The notes under the pieces: generated by a model
Database searches by the model: none
What the model was told of the DNA's origin: nothing
The model's input: only the letters and a program-made list of their open reading frames with translations
Part shown: piece after piece, positions 1-7,783 of the stretch
Position numbering within the stretch: position 1 is the stretch's first letter
How the letters are laid out: every line of letters starts with the position of its first letter
From: Actinomycetota bacterium
GTDB taxonomy: Bacteria; Actinomycetota; Actinomycetes; Nanopelagicales; Nanopelagicaceae
Length of the DNA stretch: 35,799 bases
Assembly (NCBI GenBank): GCA_009726135.1
Contig: WLIQ01000008.1
Span: 1 to 35,799, forward strand
Reading direction: 5' to 3'
Translations under genes and position numbers: made by a program

Positions 1-353
1 CCGCCCTTGTCACACACTGGGCAATCAAGTGGGTGGTTAATAAGCAAGAGCTCCATTACTCCGCGCTGTGCTTTTTCTGCAACAGGTGAAGTTAATTGTG
101 TTTTTACAATCATGCCTGGTTCGACTGGAATTGTGCATGATGCTTGAGGCTTAGGAAAAGCGCGGCCATTAATTTCAATATCAACAAGGCATTGGCGGCA
201 CGCACCGACGGGATCAAGAAGCGGGTGATCGCAAAAACGTGGAATTTGAATTCCTAATTTTTCTGCTGCACGAATAACAAGAGTTCCCTTTGGAACACTT
301 ACTTCAAAGCCATCGACTACGACAGTGATCATGTCTACAACTTCAGTAGTCAT
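1..353 (-). CDS. nuoG: NADH-quinone oxidoreductase subunit G (NuoG), N-terminal part only
   Basis: This is the iron-sulfur subunit of the complex I peripheral arm, which passes electrons from NuoF/NuoE towards NuoB. Only the first 117 codons are in the window; the gene runs off the left edge. The visible part is a ferredoxin-like [2Fe-2S] domain with C41, C52, C55 and C73, followed by the start of the next cluster region (C111, C114 in [10 protein letters not shown]). I chose the ATG at 353 because it abuts the TAA of nuoF (TAAATG) and has AGGTG about 9 bases upstream. A second in-frame ATG at 332 would give a product seven residues shorter. It is the last gene seen in the menG-nuoABCDEFG run. 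The family assignment is secure; the start is moderately so. Confidence 0.95.
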   Translation of the reverse strand, partial: MTTEVVDMITVVVDGFEVSVPKGTLVIRAAEKLGIQIPRFCDHPLLDPVGACRQCLVDIEINGRAFPKPQASCTIPVEPGMIVKTQLTSPVAEKAQRGVMELLLINHPLDCPVCDKG

Positions 354-1634
354 TTATGCACCTGCCCCTGCGAAAAGAGTTGAAGCAACTGGATCAAATG
401 GGCATCCACCATTTGTAATGTGTGCGATGTATTCATCACGGAAATATTTAATTGAAGATGTGATCGGGCTAGTTGCGCCATCGCCTAGGGCACAGAATGA
501 ACGTCCCATAATGTTGTCACAAAGATCGAGCAACTTAGCAAGATCTGCTTCGGTGCCTTTGCCTGCTTCAAGATCGCGCAATAGCTGTACCAACCACCAT
601 GTACCTTCACGGCAAGGTGTGCACTTTCCACATGACTCATGCTTGTAGAACTCAGTCCAACGCAATACTGCACGAACAACACAAGTTGTTTCATCAAAAA
701 TTTGTAGAGCCTTAGTTCCAAGCATTGAACCGGCTGCAGAAACGCCCTCGTAATCTAGAGGCACATCTAAATGCTCTGATGTGAAAATTGGAGTTGAAGA
801 TCCACCAGGTGTCCAAAACTTTAAAGTATGTCCAGTGCGTACTCCACCAGATAGTTCTAAAATTTCGCGCAAAGTAATTCCAAGAGGTGCTTCAAACTGT
901 CCAGGATTATTTACATGGCCTGACAATGAATAAAGCGTTGCGCCTTTACTTTTTTCTGTTCCCATCCCCTGGTACCACTCCGCACCGTTAGCGATAATCG
1001 CTGGTACTGAAGCAATGGATTCAACGTTATTTACAACGGTAGGACGGGCATAAAGACCGGCAATAGCTGGAAATGGTGGTCGTAAACGAGGTTGCCCGCG
1101 GAAACCTTCAAGTGAATCAAGCAAAGCGGTTTCTTCACCGCAGATATATGCGCCAGCACCGATATGCAAAACAACGTCAATTCCATTTCCAAGCAGGCCA
1201 GCTTTATAAGCATCTTCGATTGCTTGATTCACTCGACGCACAACATGTGTTACTTCACCGCGAATATAAATAAAAGCATGCTTTGCGCGAATTGCGTGAC
1301 ACGCAATGATGCAGCCTTCGATAAGTACATGTGGGTTAGCCATAAGCAATGGCGTGTCCTTGCATGTTCCCGGCTCTGATTCATCGGCATTAACAACTAA
1401 GTAGTGATCCTTGTTGTCTCCCTGTGGAATAAATCCCCACTTCATACCAGTTGGGAAGCCTGCACCGCCACGACCGCGAAGCCCAGAATCTTTAATAATT
1501 TGAATAATTGCATCAGGATCCATAGCCAGTGCCTTAGTAGAAGCTGTATATCCACCATGACGCTTGTACGCCTCGATAGTAAATGAATCTTTTTCATCCC
1601 AGTGTGCAGAAAGAATTGGAGTTAACTTAGTCAT
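354..1634 (-). CDS. nuoF: NADH-quinone oxidoreductase subunit F (NuoF), NADH-binding
   Basis: This subunit of NDH-1 binds NADH and FMN and starts the electron path. The 426-residue product has the glycine-rich FMN/NADH region GLRGRGGAGFPTG (residues 51-63), the NADESEPGTCKD segment (82-93), an ICGEETALL stretch (164-172), a soluble-ligand-binding-like middle region, and the N3 [4Fe-4S] ligands C335, C338 and C341 (ESCGKCTPC) plus C381. Length and motif order are full-size for the family. It sits directly between nuoE (stop at 1635) and nuoG (start at 353) with no gap, so translational coupling is likely. Confidence 0.98.
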   Translation of the reverse strand: MTKLTPILSAHWDEKDSFTIEAYKRHGGYTASTKALAMDPDAIIQIIKDSGLRGRGGAGFPTGMKWGFIPQGDNKDHYLVVNADESEPGTCKDTPLLMANPHVLIEGCIIACHAIRAKHAFIYIRGEVTHVVRRVNQAIEDAYKAGLLGNGIDVVLHIGAGAYICGEETALLDSLEGFRGQPRLRPPFPAIAGLYARPTVVNNVESIASVPAIIANGAEWYQGMGTEKSKGATLYSLSGHVNNPGQFEAPLGITLREILELSGGVRTGHTLKFWTPGGSSTPIFTSEHLDVPLDYEGVSAAGSMLGTKALQIFDETTCVVRAVLRWTEFYKHESCGKCTPCREGTWWLVQLLRDLEAGKGTEADLAKLLDLCDNIMGRSFCALGDGATSPITSSIKYFRDEYIAHITNGGCPFDPVASTLFAGAGA

Positions 1635-2264
1635 TTACTTAGTTTCTCCCTTAGCAATTTTTAATCCTAAAAGTGTTGGTGCTCCGGCCTGTACACCTTC
1701 ATTTGCTTTTCCATCATTTAGTCCGGCCAAGACTGCAGAGGCTTGCTTCCAAGTAACTAAAGAATTTGGTCCACGTGTTGGAGGCTTTGGATTTCCCGTA
1801 CGCATTGAATCAACTAAGTCCTTTGCCGATTGCACAGTTTGATTGTCGTAGAACTCCCAGTTAGCCATAACAACTGGTGCATAATCACATGCAGCGTTGC
1901 ACTCAATATGCTCAAGTGAAACCTTGCCATCAGTTGTAACTCCATTATTTTCAATTCCAAGATGGTTTTTAAGTGCATCCATAATTTCGTCTCCACCCAT
2001 TACTGCGCACAAAGTATTTGTACATACACCTACGTGATATTCGCCTACGGGTGTTGGCTTGTACTGGGTATAAAAGGTAGATACAGCAGTGACTTCAGCG
2101 GCAGCTAGGTCAAGTTGCTGGGCGATTAATTCAATACCTTCATTGGTTACATAACCATCACGTGATTGAACAAAGTGCAATAAAGGCATGATTGCAGAAC
2201 GTGGGCGTGGATAACGCTTAATAATTGTTGCCATGATTGCAAGATCTTCGTTTGAGAATGCCAT
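1635..2264 (-). CDS. nuoE: NADH-quinone oxidoreductase subunit E (NuoE), [2Fe-2S] subunit
   Basis: This is the 24-kDa-type thioredoxin-fold subunit of the NADH dehydrogenase module. The four [2Fe-2S] ligands are C81 and C86 (CTNTLC) and C122 and C126 (CNAAC). At 209 residues it is longer than the minimal family. The extra tail after about residue 155, rich in Pro, Gly and Ala, is of the type common in actinobacterial NuoE. Its ATG shares one base with the stop of nuoD (TAATG at 2262-2266), so translation is probably coupled. It belongs to the nuo operon. Confidence 0.97.
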   Translation of the reverse strand: MAFSNEDLAIMATIIKRYPRPRSAIMPLLHFVQSRDGYVTNEGIELIAQQLDLAAAEVTAVSTFYTQYKPTPVGEYHVGVCTNTLCAVMGGDEIMDALKNHLGIENNGVTTDGKVSLEHIECNAACDYAPVVMANWEFYDNQTVQSAKDLVDSMRTGNPKPPTRGPNSLVTWKQASAVLAGLNDGKANEGVQAGAPTLLGLKIAKGETK

Positions 2265-3601
2265 TAGCGGTCAACGCCTCCCATAACTGGATCGATAGAA
2301 GCAACTGCACCGATGATGTCAGCAATCATCCCGCCTTCGCTCATCGCAGAAGTTGCTTGTAAGTTATTAAAAGATGGTTCGCGGAAGTGCATGCGATACG
2401 GCTTTGTTCCGCCATCAGAGACTACATGTGCTCCAAGTTCACCGCGTGGAGATTCAATTGCTGCATACACCTGACCTGCAGGAACATGGAAACCTTCTGT
2501 AACTAACTTGAAGTGGTGAATCAAAGATTCCATAGACGTTCCCATAATTTCGCGGATGTGATTAAGTGAATTACCAAGTCCATCTCCACCTAATGCCAAC
2601 TGAGCTGGCCATGCAATCTTTTTGTCTGCAACCATTACTGGTGCACCTTCAAGTTTTTCTAACTTATCAAGTGCTTGTTCGACAATTCGAAGTGATTGTT
2701 CAAGCTCGTTCATACGAATCAAGAAACGACCATAAACGTCGCAAGTGTCTGCAGTGATGACATCAAAGTTATAGTTTTCATATCCAGAATATGGCTGCAT
2801 CTTGCGAAGATCCCAAGGAAGACCAGTCGAGCGAAGAACTGGTCCGGTAATTCCAAGCGTTGTGCATCCAGCGAGGTCTAAGTAACCAATTCCTTGTGTG
2901 CGCTTCATCCAAATTGAGTTGCCAACAAGCAAAGTTGTGTTGTCTTTAAAGTTCTTGCGCATCAGCTTTACTGCATCACGAATCTTTGGAATCGCACCTT
3001 CTGGAAGATCTTGTTGAACTCCACCCGGGCGCACATAAGCCATGTTCATGCGCAGTCCAGAGATCATTTCAAAGATATCGAGAACAATTTCGCGTTCACG
3101 GAAAGCAAAGAACATAGGGGAAATTGCACCTAATTCAAGAGCACCGGTGCCAAGGGCCACCATGTGAGAGGAAATGCGATTGAGCTCCATCATCATCACA
3201 CGAATAACACTTGCGCGTTCTGGAACATCGTTTGTAATTCCCAAAAGCTTTTCAATAGCTAAGCAATATGCAGTTTCATTAAATAGTGGGGCTAGATAAT
3301 CCATACGTGTGACGAATGTTGTGCCCTGAGTCCAGCTGCGATATTCCATGTTCTTTTCGATACCTGTGTGTAGGTATCCAATTCCTGCACGGGCTTCAGT
3401 AACTGTTTCGCCCTCAAGTTCTAGAACTAAACGAAGCACGCCGTGTGTTGATGGATGTTGTGGTCCCATATTTACAACAACGCGTTCTTCTTTCGTTGAA
3501 CCGATTTCTTGAACTAGTGAATCCCAGTCACCACCAGTTACTGAATAAACCGTTCCTTCAGTTGTGTCGCGCGATGGTGCATATGGATCAAATGTTGTCA
3601 C
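2264..3601 (-). CDS. nuoD: NADH-quinone oxidoreductase subunit D (NuoD), 49-kDa type
   Basis: This subunit forms much of the quinone-binding pocket at the base of the peripheral arm, together with NuoB. The 445-residue protein carries the hallmark [16 protein letters not shown] near residue 43, the [12 protein letters not shown] segment, and the conserved C-terminal end [18 protein letters not shown], and is full length. It starts with GTG at 3601; the GTGA overlaps the TGA stop of nuoC by four bases. Its own TAA shares a base with the ATG of nuoE. In this organism the quinone would be menaquinone, judging by the nearby men genes (inference). Confidence 0.98.
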   Translation of the reverse strand: MTTFDPYAPSRDTTEGTVYSVTGGDWDSLVQEIGSTKEERVVVNMGPQHPSTHGVLRLVLELEGETVTEARAGIGYLHTGIEKNMEYRSWTQGTTFVTRMDYLAPLFNETAYCLAIEKLLGITNDVPERASVIRVMMMELNRISSHMVALGTGALELGAISPMFFAFREREIVLDIFEMISGLRMNMAYVRPGGVQQDLPEGAIPKIRDAVKLMRKNFKDNTTLLVGNSIWMKRTQGIGYLDLAGCTTLGITGPVLRSTGLPWDLRKMQPYSGYENYNFDVITADTCDVYGRFLIRMNELEQSLRIVEQALDKLEKLEGAPVMVADKKIAWPAQLALGGDGLGNSLNHIREIMGTSMESLIHHFKLVTEGFHVPAGQVYAAIESPRGELGAHVVSDGGTKPYRMHFREPSFNNLQATSAMSEGGMIADIIGAVASIDPVMGGVDR

Positions 3602-4227
3602 TTGTATGCCCTCCGCTCATTTGGTGGAGGAGTTGTTGCGCCCTTGTATTCAACTGGAATTCCACCGAGTGCATAATCTTTGCGTTGTGGGTGACCTTGC
3701 CAATCATCTGGCATCAAAATTCGAGTGAGTCCTGGGTGGCCATCAAAAATAATTCCAAACATGTCAAATGTTTCGCGCTCATGCCAGTTGTTGCCAGCCC
3801 ACACTTCGACAAGTGTTGGAATGTGCGCATCTGAATCAGGGACCGAAACTTCTAGACGAATCCGGCGATTATTTGTAAGTGAGAGCAGTGGATAAACCGC
3901 GTGTAGTTCGCGACCTGCATCGGCTGGATAATGAACTCCAGATACACCCATACACATTTCAAACTTCAATGAGTCACGCAAAATAAGACACACTTCAACT
4001 AATTTTTCACGCTTTACATGCAGAGTTAATTCACCGCGGTCAACAACTACTCGTTCAATTGCTTGTGAAAATAATGGATACGCGCGTTCAAGATCATCGG
4101 CAACATCATCGAAATAACTGCCATATGGACGCTCGGAAGAGCCGGTTGAGGCTGCAGTTGGTGCTAACCCGCCATATCCAGATGTATCGCCAGTACCGCG
4201 GGCACCAAACATTCCGTGATCACTCAT
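3598..4227 (-). CDS. nuoC: NADH-quinone oxidoreductase subunit C (NuoC), 30-kDa type
   Basis: This structural subunit of the complex I peripheral arm binds NuoD. The 209-residue product has an N-terminal Gly/Ser/Thr-rich extension of about 45 residues, seen in other actinobacterial NuoC proteins, and then the 30-kDa core. The signature [20 protein letters not shown] lies in the C-terminal half and is followed by [21 protein letters not shown]. The start ATG at 4227 directly abuts the stop of nuoB at 4228, and its TGA overlaps the GTG of nuoD. It is not fused to NuoD, unlike in E. coli. Confidence 0.97.
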   Translation of the reverse strand: MSDHGMFGARGTGDTSGYGGLAPTAASTGSSERPYGSYFDDVADDLERAYPLFSQAIERVVVDRGELTLHVKREKLVEVCLILRDSLKFEMCMGVSGVHYPADAGRELHAVYPLLSLTNNRRIRLEVSVPDSDAHIPTLVEVWAGNNWHERETFDMFGIIFDGHPGLTRILMPDDWQGHPQRKDYALGGIPVEYKGATTPPPNERRAYK

Positions 4228-4785
4228 TTAAGCCAGCAGGCCTTTCATCTCAATAGTTGGCTTTGCATTCATTGCAGCTAGCTCTACTTCTTTGATGATG
4301 TCTGCACGATTTGATCCAAGTTTTTCATCGTAAATCTTTGAGTGAAGTTTCAAAATTGCATCGAGCAACATTTCAGGGCGAGGCGGACAACCTGGAAGAT
4401 AAATATCAACTGGGACTACATGGTCTACGCCTTGAACAATCGCGTAGTTATTAAACATTCCTCCAGATGAAGCACAAGCACCCATTGCAATTACCCACTT
4501 AGGTGCTGCCATTTGATCATAAATCTGTCGAAGCACTGGCGCCATCTTGTTTGAAACTCGGCCAGCAACAATCATTAAATCGGCTTGGCGTGGGGATGCG
4601 CGAAAAACTTCCATTCCAAAGCGGGAAATATCGTATTTAGCAGCCGAGCCAACGGCCATCATTTCAATAGCACAACATGCAAGACCAAAAGTTGCAGGCC
4701 ACAAAGAGTTTTTGCGCATGTATCCCGCAAGTTTTTCTACAGTTGTTAAAACAAAACCGCTGGGGATTTTCTCTTCAAGACCCAT
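4228..4785 (-). CDS. nuoB: NADH-quinone oxidoreductase subunit B (NuoB), N2 cluster subunit
   Basis: NuoB holds iron-sulfur cluster N2, the last cluster before the quinone. The 185-residue protein has the adjacent cysteine pair C37-C38 ([10 protein letters not shown]), C104 ([10 protein letters not shown]) and C133 ([10 protein letters not shown]), the full set of N2 ligands. The [18 protein letters not shown] start is typical of actinobacteria. Three bases separate it from the nuoA stop at 4789. It lies between nuoA and nuoC in the canonical order. Confidence 0.98.
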   Translation of the reverse strand: MGLEEKIPSGFVLTTVEKLAGYMRKNSLWPATFGLACCAIEMMAVGSAAKYDISRFGMEVFRASPRQADLMIVAGRVSNKMAPVLRQIYDQMAAPKWVIAMGACASSGGMFNNYAIVQGVDHVVPVDIYLPGCPPRPEMLLDAILKLHSKIYDEKLGSNRADIIKEVELAAMNAKPTIEMKGLLA

Positions 4786-4788
4786 TGA

Positions 4789-5160
4789 TTAATCCCATTC
4801 CAATCCACCACGGCGCCATACATATGCATACGCTACGAAAACTGTTCCGATAAAAATTGTCATTTCGACTAAGCCAAAAACCCCAAGAGCATCAAATGAG
4901 ACTGCCCATGGATAAAGGAAAACAATTTCAATGTCGAAAATAATAAAAAGCATGGCAGTTAAAAAATATTTCACTGGAAAACGTCCACCTTGGGCAGCCT
5001 GTGGTGAAGGTTCGATTCCACATTCATAAGCATCGAGTTTTGCTCGGTTATAACGCTTTGGACCGGTGAGGGCCCCAGCTGCAACTGAAAAAATCGCAAA
5101 GCCAAAACCGATTGCGCCTAGCACCAAGATCGGCACGTATGGATTTGATGTGGATATCAC
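4789..5160 (-). CDS. nuoA: NADH-quinone oxidoreductase subunit A (NuoA), membrane subunit
   Basis: This small membrane subunit anchors the peripheral arm at the quinone site. It has three hydrophobic segments: one at the N-terminus (YVPILVLGAIGFGFAIFSVA), one around YFLTAMLFIIFDIEIVFLYP (the family signature with its acidic residues), and one near the C-terminus (LVEMTIFIGTVFVAYAYVW). YECGIEP contains the conserved loop cysteine. The open frame continues upstream to 5232, but that would overlap menG. I prefer the GTG at 5160, which gives 123 residues, the normal family length, and a 40-base gap after menG. No strong ribosome binding site is visible, so the exact start is only moderately sure. 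Confidence 0.93.
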   Translation of the reverse strand: MISTSNPYVPILVLGAIGFGFAIFSVAAGALTGPKRYNRAKLDAYECGIEPSPQAAQGGRFPVKYFLTAMLFIIFDIEIVFLYPWAVSFDALGVFGLVEMTIFIGTVFVAYAYVWRRGGLEWD

Positions 5161-5200
5161 GTGTGAAATCTTAAGGTCGGTTGGCCGATGCCGATGACCG

Positions 5201-5893
5201 CTAGCCCTTAATCCCGCTGTGAACTGCAACAACCCCGCCGGTCAGGTTTTTCCAGGTTATCTGACCCCAGCCCGCCTTCTCCATCGCCGATGCCAAAGCC
5301 GCCTGATCTGGCCAGGCCCGAATCGATTCAGCTAAATAAACGTAGGCGTCAGGATTCGATGAAGTTCTACGCGCAATTATCGGCAAAAGCTTCATCAAGT
5401 ACTCGCTATATATGGTGCGAAATAGGCCCCAGGTGGGATGGCTGAATTCGACGACAACTATGCGCCCACCAGGTTTGCTCACACGAAGCGCTTCGGCGAG
5501 CGCCTTGGGGTAATCCACAGTGTTTCGAAGCCCGTAGGAGATGGTGACAACGTCAAAGGTATTGGCCTCAAAGGGAAGGTTGAGGGCATCGGCCTTGGAA
5601 AAATTGAGATACGGGCGCTTTTTACGGCCGACGGCCAACATACCTTCAGAGAAATCAGTGGCAAAGACGGTTGCGCCCCCTTTATGCAGGGGTTCAGAGG
5701 ATGAGCCCGGGCCGGCAGCTAAATCCAGAATTTTCATGCCAGGTGCTGGGGCGATGATCTTTGTTGCCGCTTTGCGCCAGGCTTTAGTGCGACCCAGGCT
5801 TAGAAGATCATTGACCAGGTCGTAGCGCTTGGCCACGCCATCAAACATCGCCGCTACTTCATCGGGATCTTTATTCAAATGAGCGCGAGACAT
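5201..5893 (-). CDS. menG: Demethylmenaquinone methyltransferase (MenG/UbiE family)
   Basis: This enzyme methylates demethylmenaquinone with S-adenosylmethionine, the last step of menaquinone synthesis. The class I methyltransferase fold shows motif I ILDLAAGPGSSS, an acidic strand end ATDFSEGML, SKADALNLPFEANTFDVVTI, and the UbiE-type YGLRN and LRVSKPGGRIVVVEFS. The frame opens at 5926, but I chose the ATG at 5893: the ribosome site GGGAG at 5903-5907 lies 9 bases ahead of it and only 3 ahead of the in-frame ATG at 5899. This gives 230 residues. It heads the nuo run, 40 bases before nuoA, which suggests co-expression. Base composition is odd: about 55% G+C over 5161-5940 against about 40% in bioY next door. 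Confidence 0.93.
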   Translation of the reverse strand: MSRAHLNKDPDEVAAMFDGVAKRYDLVNDLLSLGRTKAWRKAATKIIAPAPGMKILDLAAGPGSSSEPLHKGGATVFATDFSEGMLAVGRKKRPYLNFSKADALNLPFEANTFDVVTISYGLRNTVDYPKALAEALRVSKPGGRIVVVEFSHPTWGLFRTIYSEYLMKLLPIIARRTSSNPDAYVYLAESIRAWPDQAALASAMEKAGWGQITWKNLTGGVVAVHSGIKG

Positions 5894-5902
5894 AGGCATA
5901 TT

Positions 5903-5907
5903 CTCCC
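5903..5907 (-). promoter_or_regulatory. Ribosome binding site deciding the menG start
   Basis: GGGAG read on the minus strand. It sits 9 bases before the ATG at 5893 and 3 bases before the ATG at 5899, so it supports the downstream start. Confidence 0.6.
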
Positions 5908-5953
5908 TTGAAGTAGGCTCATCCACAACTCTGCAGACGCGAAAGGTTCAAGG

Positions 5954-6538
5954 ATGTCATATTCAATTACACCCCTTCGGGCATTAGTAATTCCTCGTTC
6001 CAGCGTTCTGAGCAATTCAATCCTGGTCGTTGGCGGTGTCGGGTTCTTATCTGCATTAGCGCAAATAGCCATTCCGGTTCCAGGTTCGCCGGTTCCAGTA
6101 ACTGGTCAAACTCTTGGCGTGCTTTTAGTTGGAACAACCTACGGTGCATCACTGGGTTTTATTACTTTTGCAACTTACCTCTTAGCCGGAATTGCGGGAG
6201 CGCCGATTTTTGCCGGACAAAGTTTTGGAATTGAAAAAGTTACAGGAGCAACTGGTGGCTATTTAGTGGGCATGCTGGTTACCACTTATGTATTGGGATT
6301 ACTTGCCAATAAACGCTTTGATCAAAAATTTACAACCGCATTGCCGTCTATGCTACTTGGTACTGCAATTGTTTTTGCCTTCGGACTTTTCTGGTTGCAT
6401 CAATTCACCGGAAAAGATTGGGGCTGGACAATAAGTGCAGGGTTAACTCCATTTGTTATTGGTGAAGGTTTAAAAATTCTAATTGCGGGTACTTCACTCC
6501 CTATTGTTTGGCGCCTAGTTAATCGCAAGAACGTATAA
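5954..6538 (+). CDS. bioY: BioY family biotin transporter substrate-binding (S) subunit
   Basis: BioY is the membrane biotin-binding component of ECF-type transporters. The 194-residue protein is almost entirely hydrophobic with about six predicted membrane segments. Its signature region reads ALAQIAIPVPGSPVPVTGQT, followed by TYLLAGIAGAPIFAGQSFG and GATGGYLVGMLV, which match BioY rather than other S components. AAAGG at 5942-5946 lies seven bases before the ATG. No bioM/bioN energising genes are nearby, so it is either a lone BioY or uses a shared ECF module (inference). It precedes menF by 13 bases and may be co-transcribed with it. It has no obvious role in the quinone pathway. Confidence 0.93.
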   Translation: MSYSITPLRALVIPRSSVLSNSILVVGGVGFLSALAQIAIPVPGSPVPVTGQTLGVLLVGTTYGASLGFITFATYLLAGIAGAPIFAGQSFGIEKVTGATGGYLVGMLVTTYVLGLLANKRFDQKFTTALPSMLLGTAIVFAFGLFWLHQFTGKDWGWTISAGLTPFVIGEGLKILIAGTSLPIVWRLVNRKNV

Positions 6539-6551
6539 CTCAACTTTAACT

Positions 6552-7772
6552 ATGGCTTCCCTCATCCCCGTAACAACCACTCGCCTGGGGCAACACTTGC
6601 CTTTGCTCGACTTACTTCCAGATGCTCAACCTTTTGCATGGGTGCGAGCTGGTGAAGGACTAGTTGGTTGGGGGGTTCACGCGACAACAACTGTTAGTGG
6701 GCCACATAGATTTGCCGATGCAAGACATTGGTGGCAGAAGCAGTTAGAAGGTTTTGCAGTTACAAACACGGTTCACGGAAATGGAACTGGTCCAGTTTTA
6801 TTTTCATCTTTTTCTTTCTCACCCGATGATGTTTCAGTGTTAGTTATTCCCAAAGTAATTGTCGGTAAAAAAGGCGATAAGTCTTGGATAACTTGGATTG
6901 GCTCCGAACCACAGCCAGTATTGAATTCGAATGCTCCTGCACTGCCAAAGGTTTCTGTTACTTGGGAATTAGATGCAAATAGCGCCGAACAATGGAAATC
7001 TCGCGTACAAACTGCAATTAATCGTATTGCTACACAAGAGTTGGACAAAGTTGTTTTAGCTAGAGATGCCGTTGGAACTTCACAGTCCCCAATTGACCCC
7101 CGCTCGGTTTTGCGCACTTTGGCTTTGGAATATCCATCAACGTGGAATTTTTCAGTCTCTGGTTTAGTGGGTGCAACTCCTGAACTACTACTTAGATTAA
7201 CTAAGAGCATGGTTACATCACGCGTCTTAGCCGGCACAATAAGTAAAACTGGCGATGATGAAAGAGATCTGGCATTAGCTGCCTCACTTGCGCGCTCTTC
7301 AAAAGATTTAGAAGAACACGAATATGCAGTGCGCTCGGTTGCCGATGCAATTGAACCCTTCTGTACATCAATCAACGTTCCGGAATCCCCCTTTGTTTTG
7401 CACTTAGCCAATGTCATGCACCTTGCAACAGATGTAACTGGGGCTCTTGCCGAAACTTTGGCGCATGTTGATGCATTTACAATTCTTGAACAACTTCATC
7501 CTTCAGCTGCTGTGTGTGGAACTCCACGACCACAAGCTGGCGCACTTATTAATGAGATCGAGGAAATGTCTCGTGGCCGATACGCAGGTCCAGTTGGTTG
7601 GATCGATGCCGCAGGTGATGGAGAGTTAGGAATCGCATTACGTTGCGGACAGATTAAAGGCGATTCAATTCGAATTTTTGCTGGGTGTGGAATTGTTGCT
7701 GGTTCTGATCCAGATAAAGAGTTAGCTGAAAGTGAAGCAAAGTTTTTGCCAATGCGCAGTGCCCTTAAGTAA
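6552..7772 (+). CDS. menF: Isochorismate synthase (MenF)
   Basis: Converts chorismate to isochorismate, the entry step of menaquinone synthesis. The 406-residue product belongs to the chorismate-utilising (ADC synthase/anthranilate synthase component I) family. It shows KVVLARDAVG, VSGLVGATPELLLRL, RVLAGTISKTGDD, the KDLEEHEYAV helix, HLATDVTGAL, LHPSAAVCGTPRPQA and the closing GRYAGPVGWIDAAGDGELGI with Mg-binding acidic residues. Anthranilate synthase and salicylate synthase share this fold; position beside menD, menC, menB, menE and menA makes isochorismate synthase the best reading. It ends 11 bases from the menD stop, transcribed towards it. No Shine-Dalgarno sequence is evident at the ATG. 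Confidence 0.93.
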   Translation: MASLIPVTTTRLGQHLPLLDLLPDAQPFAWVRAGEGLVGWGVHATTTVSGPHRFADARHWWQKQLEGFAVTNTVHGNGTGPVLFSSFSFSPDDVSVLVIPKVIVGKKGDKSWITWIGSEPQPVLNSNAPALPKVSVTWELDANSAEQWKSRVQTAINRIATQELDKVVLARDAVGTSQSPIDPRSVLRTLALEYPSTWNFSVSGLVGATPELLLRLTKSMVTSRVLAGTISKTGDDERDLALAASLARSSKDLEEHEYAVRSVADAIEPFCTSINVPESPFVLHLANVMHLATDVTGALAETLAHVDAFTILEQLHPSAAVCGTPRPQAGALINEIEEMSRGRYAGPVGWIDAAGDGELGIALRCGQIKGDSIRIFAGCGIVAGSDPDKELAESEAKFLPMRSALK

Positions 7773-7783
7773 TTTGAAAAGTT

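Noticed and set aside
5161-5232. Longer nuoA start at the ATG at 5232
   Set aside because: It would add 24 polar residues absent from the family and overlap the end of menG. The GTG at 5160 gives the normal length.
6773-7417. A 214-codon open frame on the minus strand inside menF
   Set aside because: It lies wholly antisense to a gene with clear isochorismate-synthase motifs, its translation is Ser/Thr/Glu-rich with no recognisable domain, and no ribosome site or promoter precedes it.
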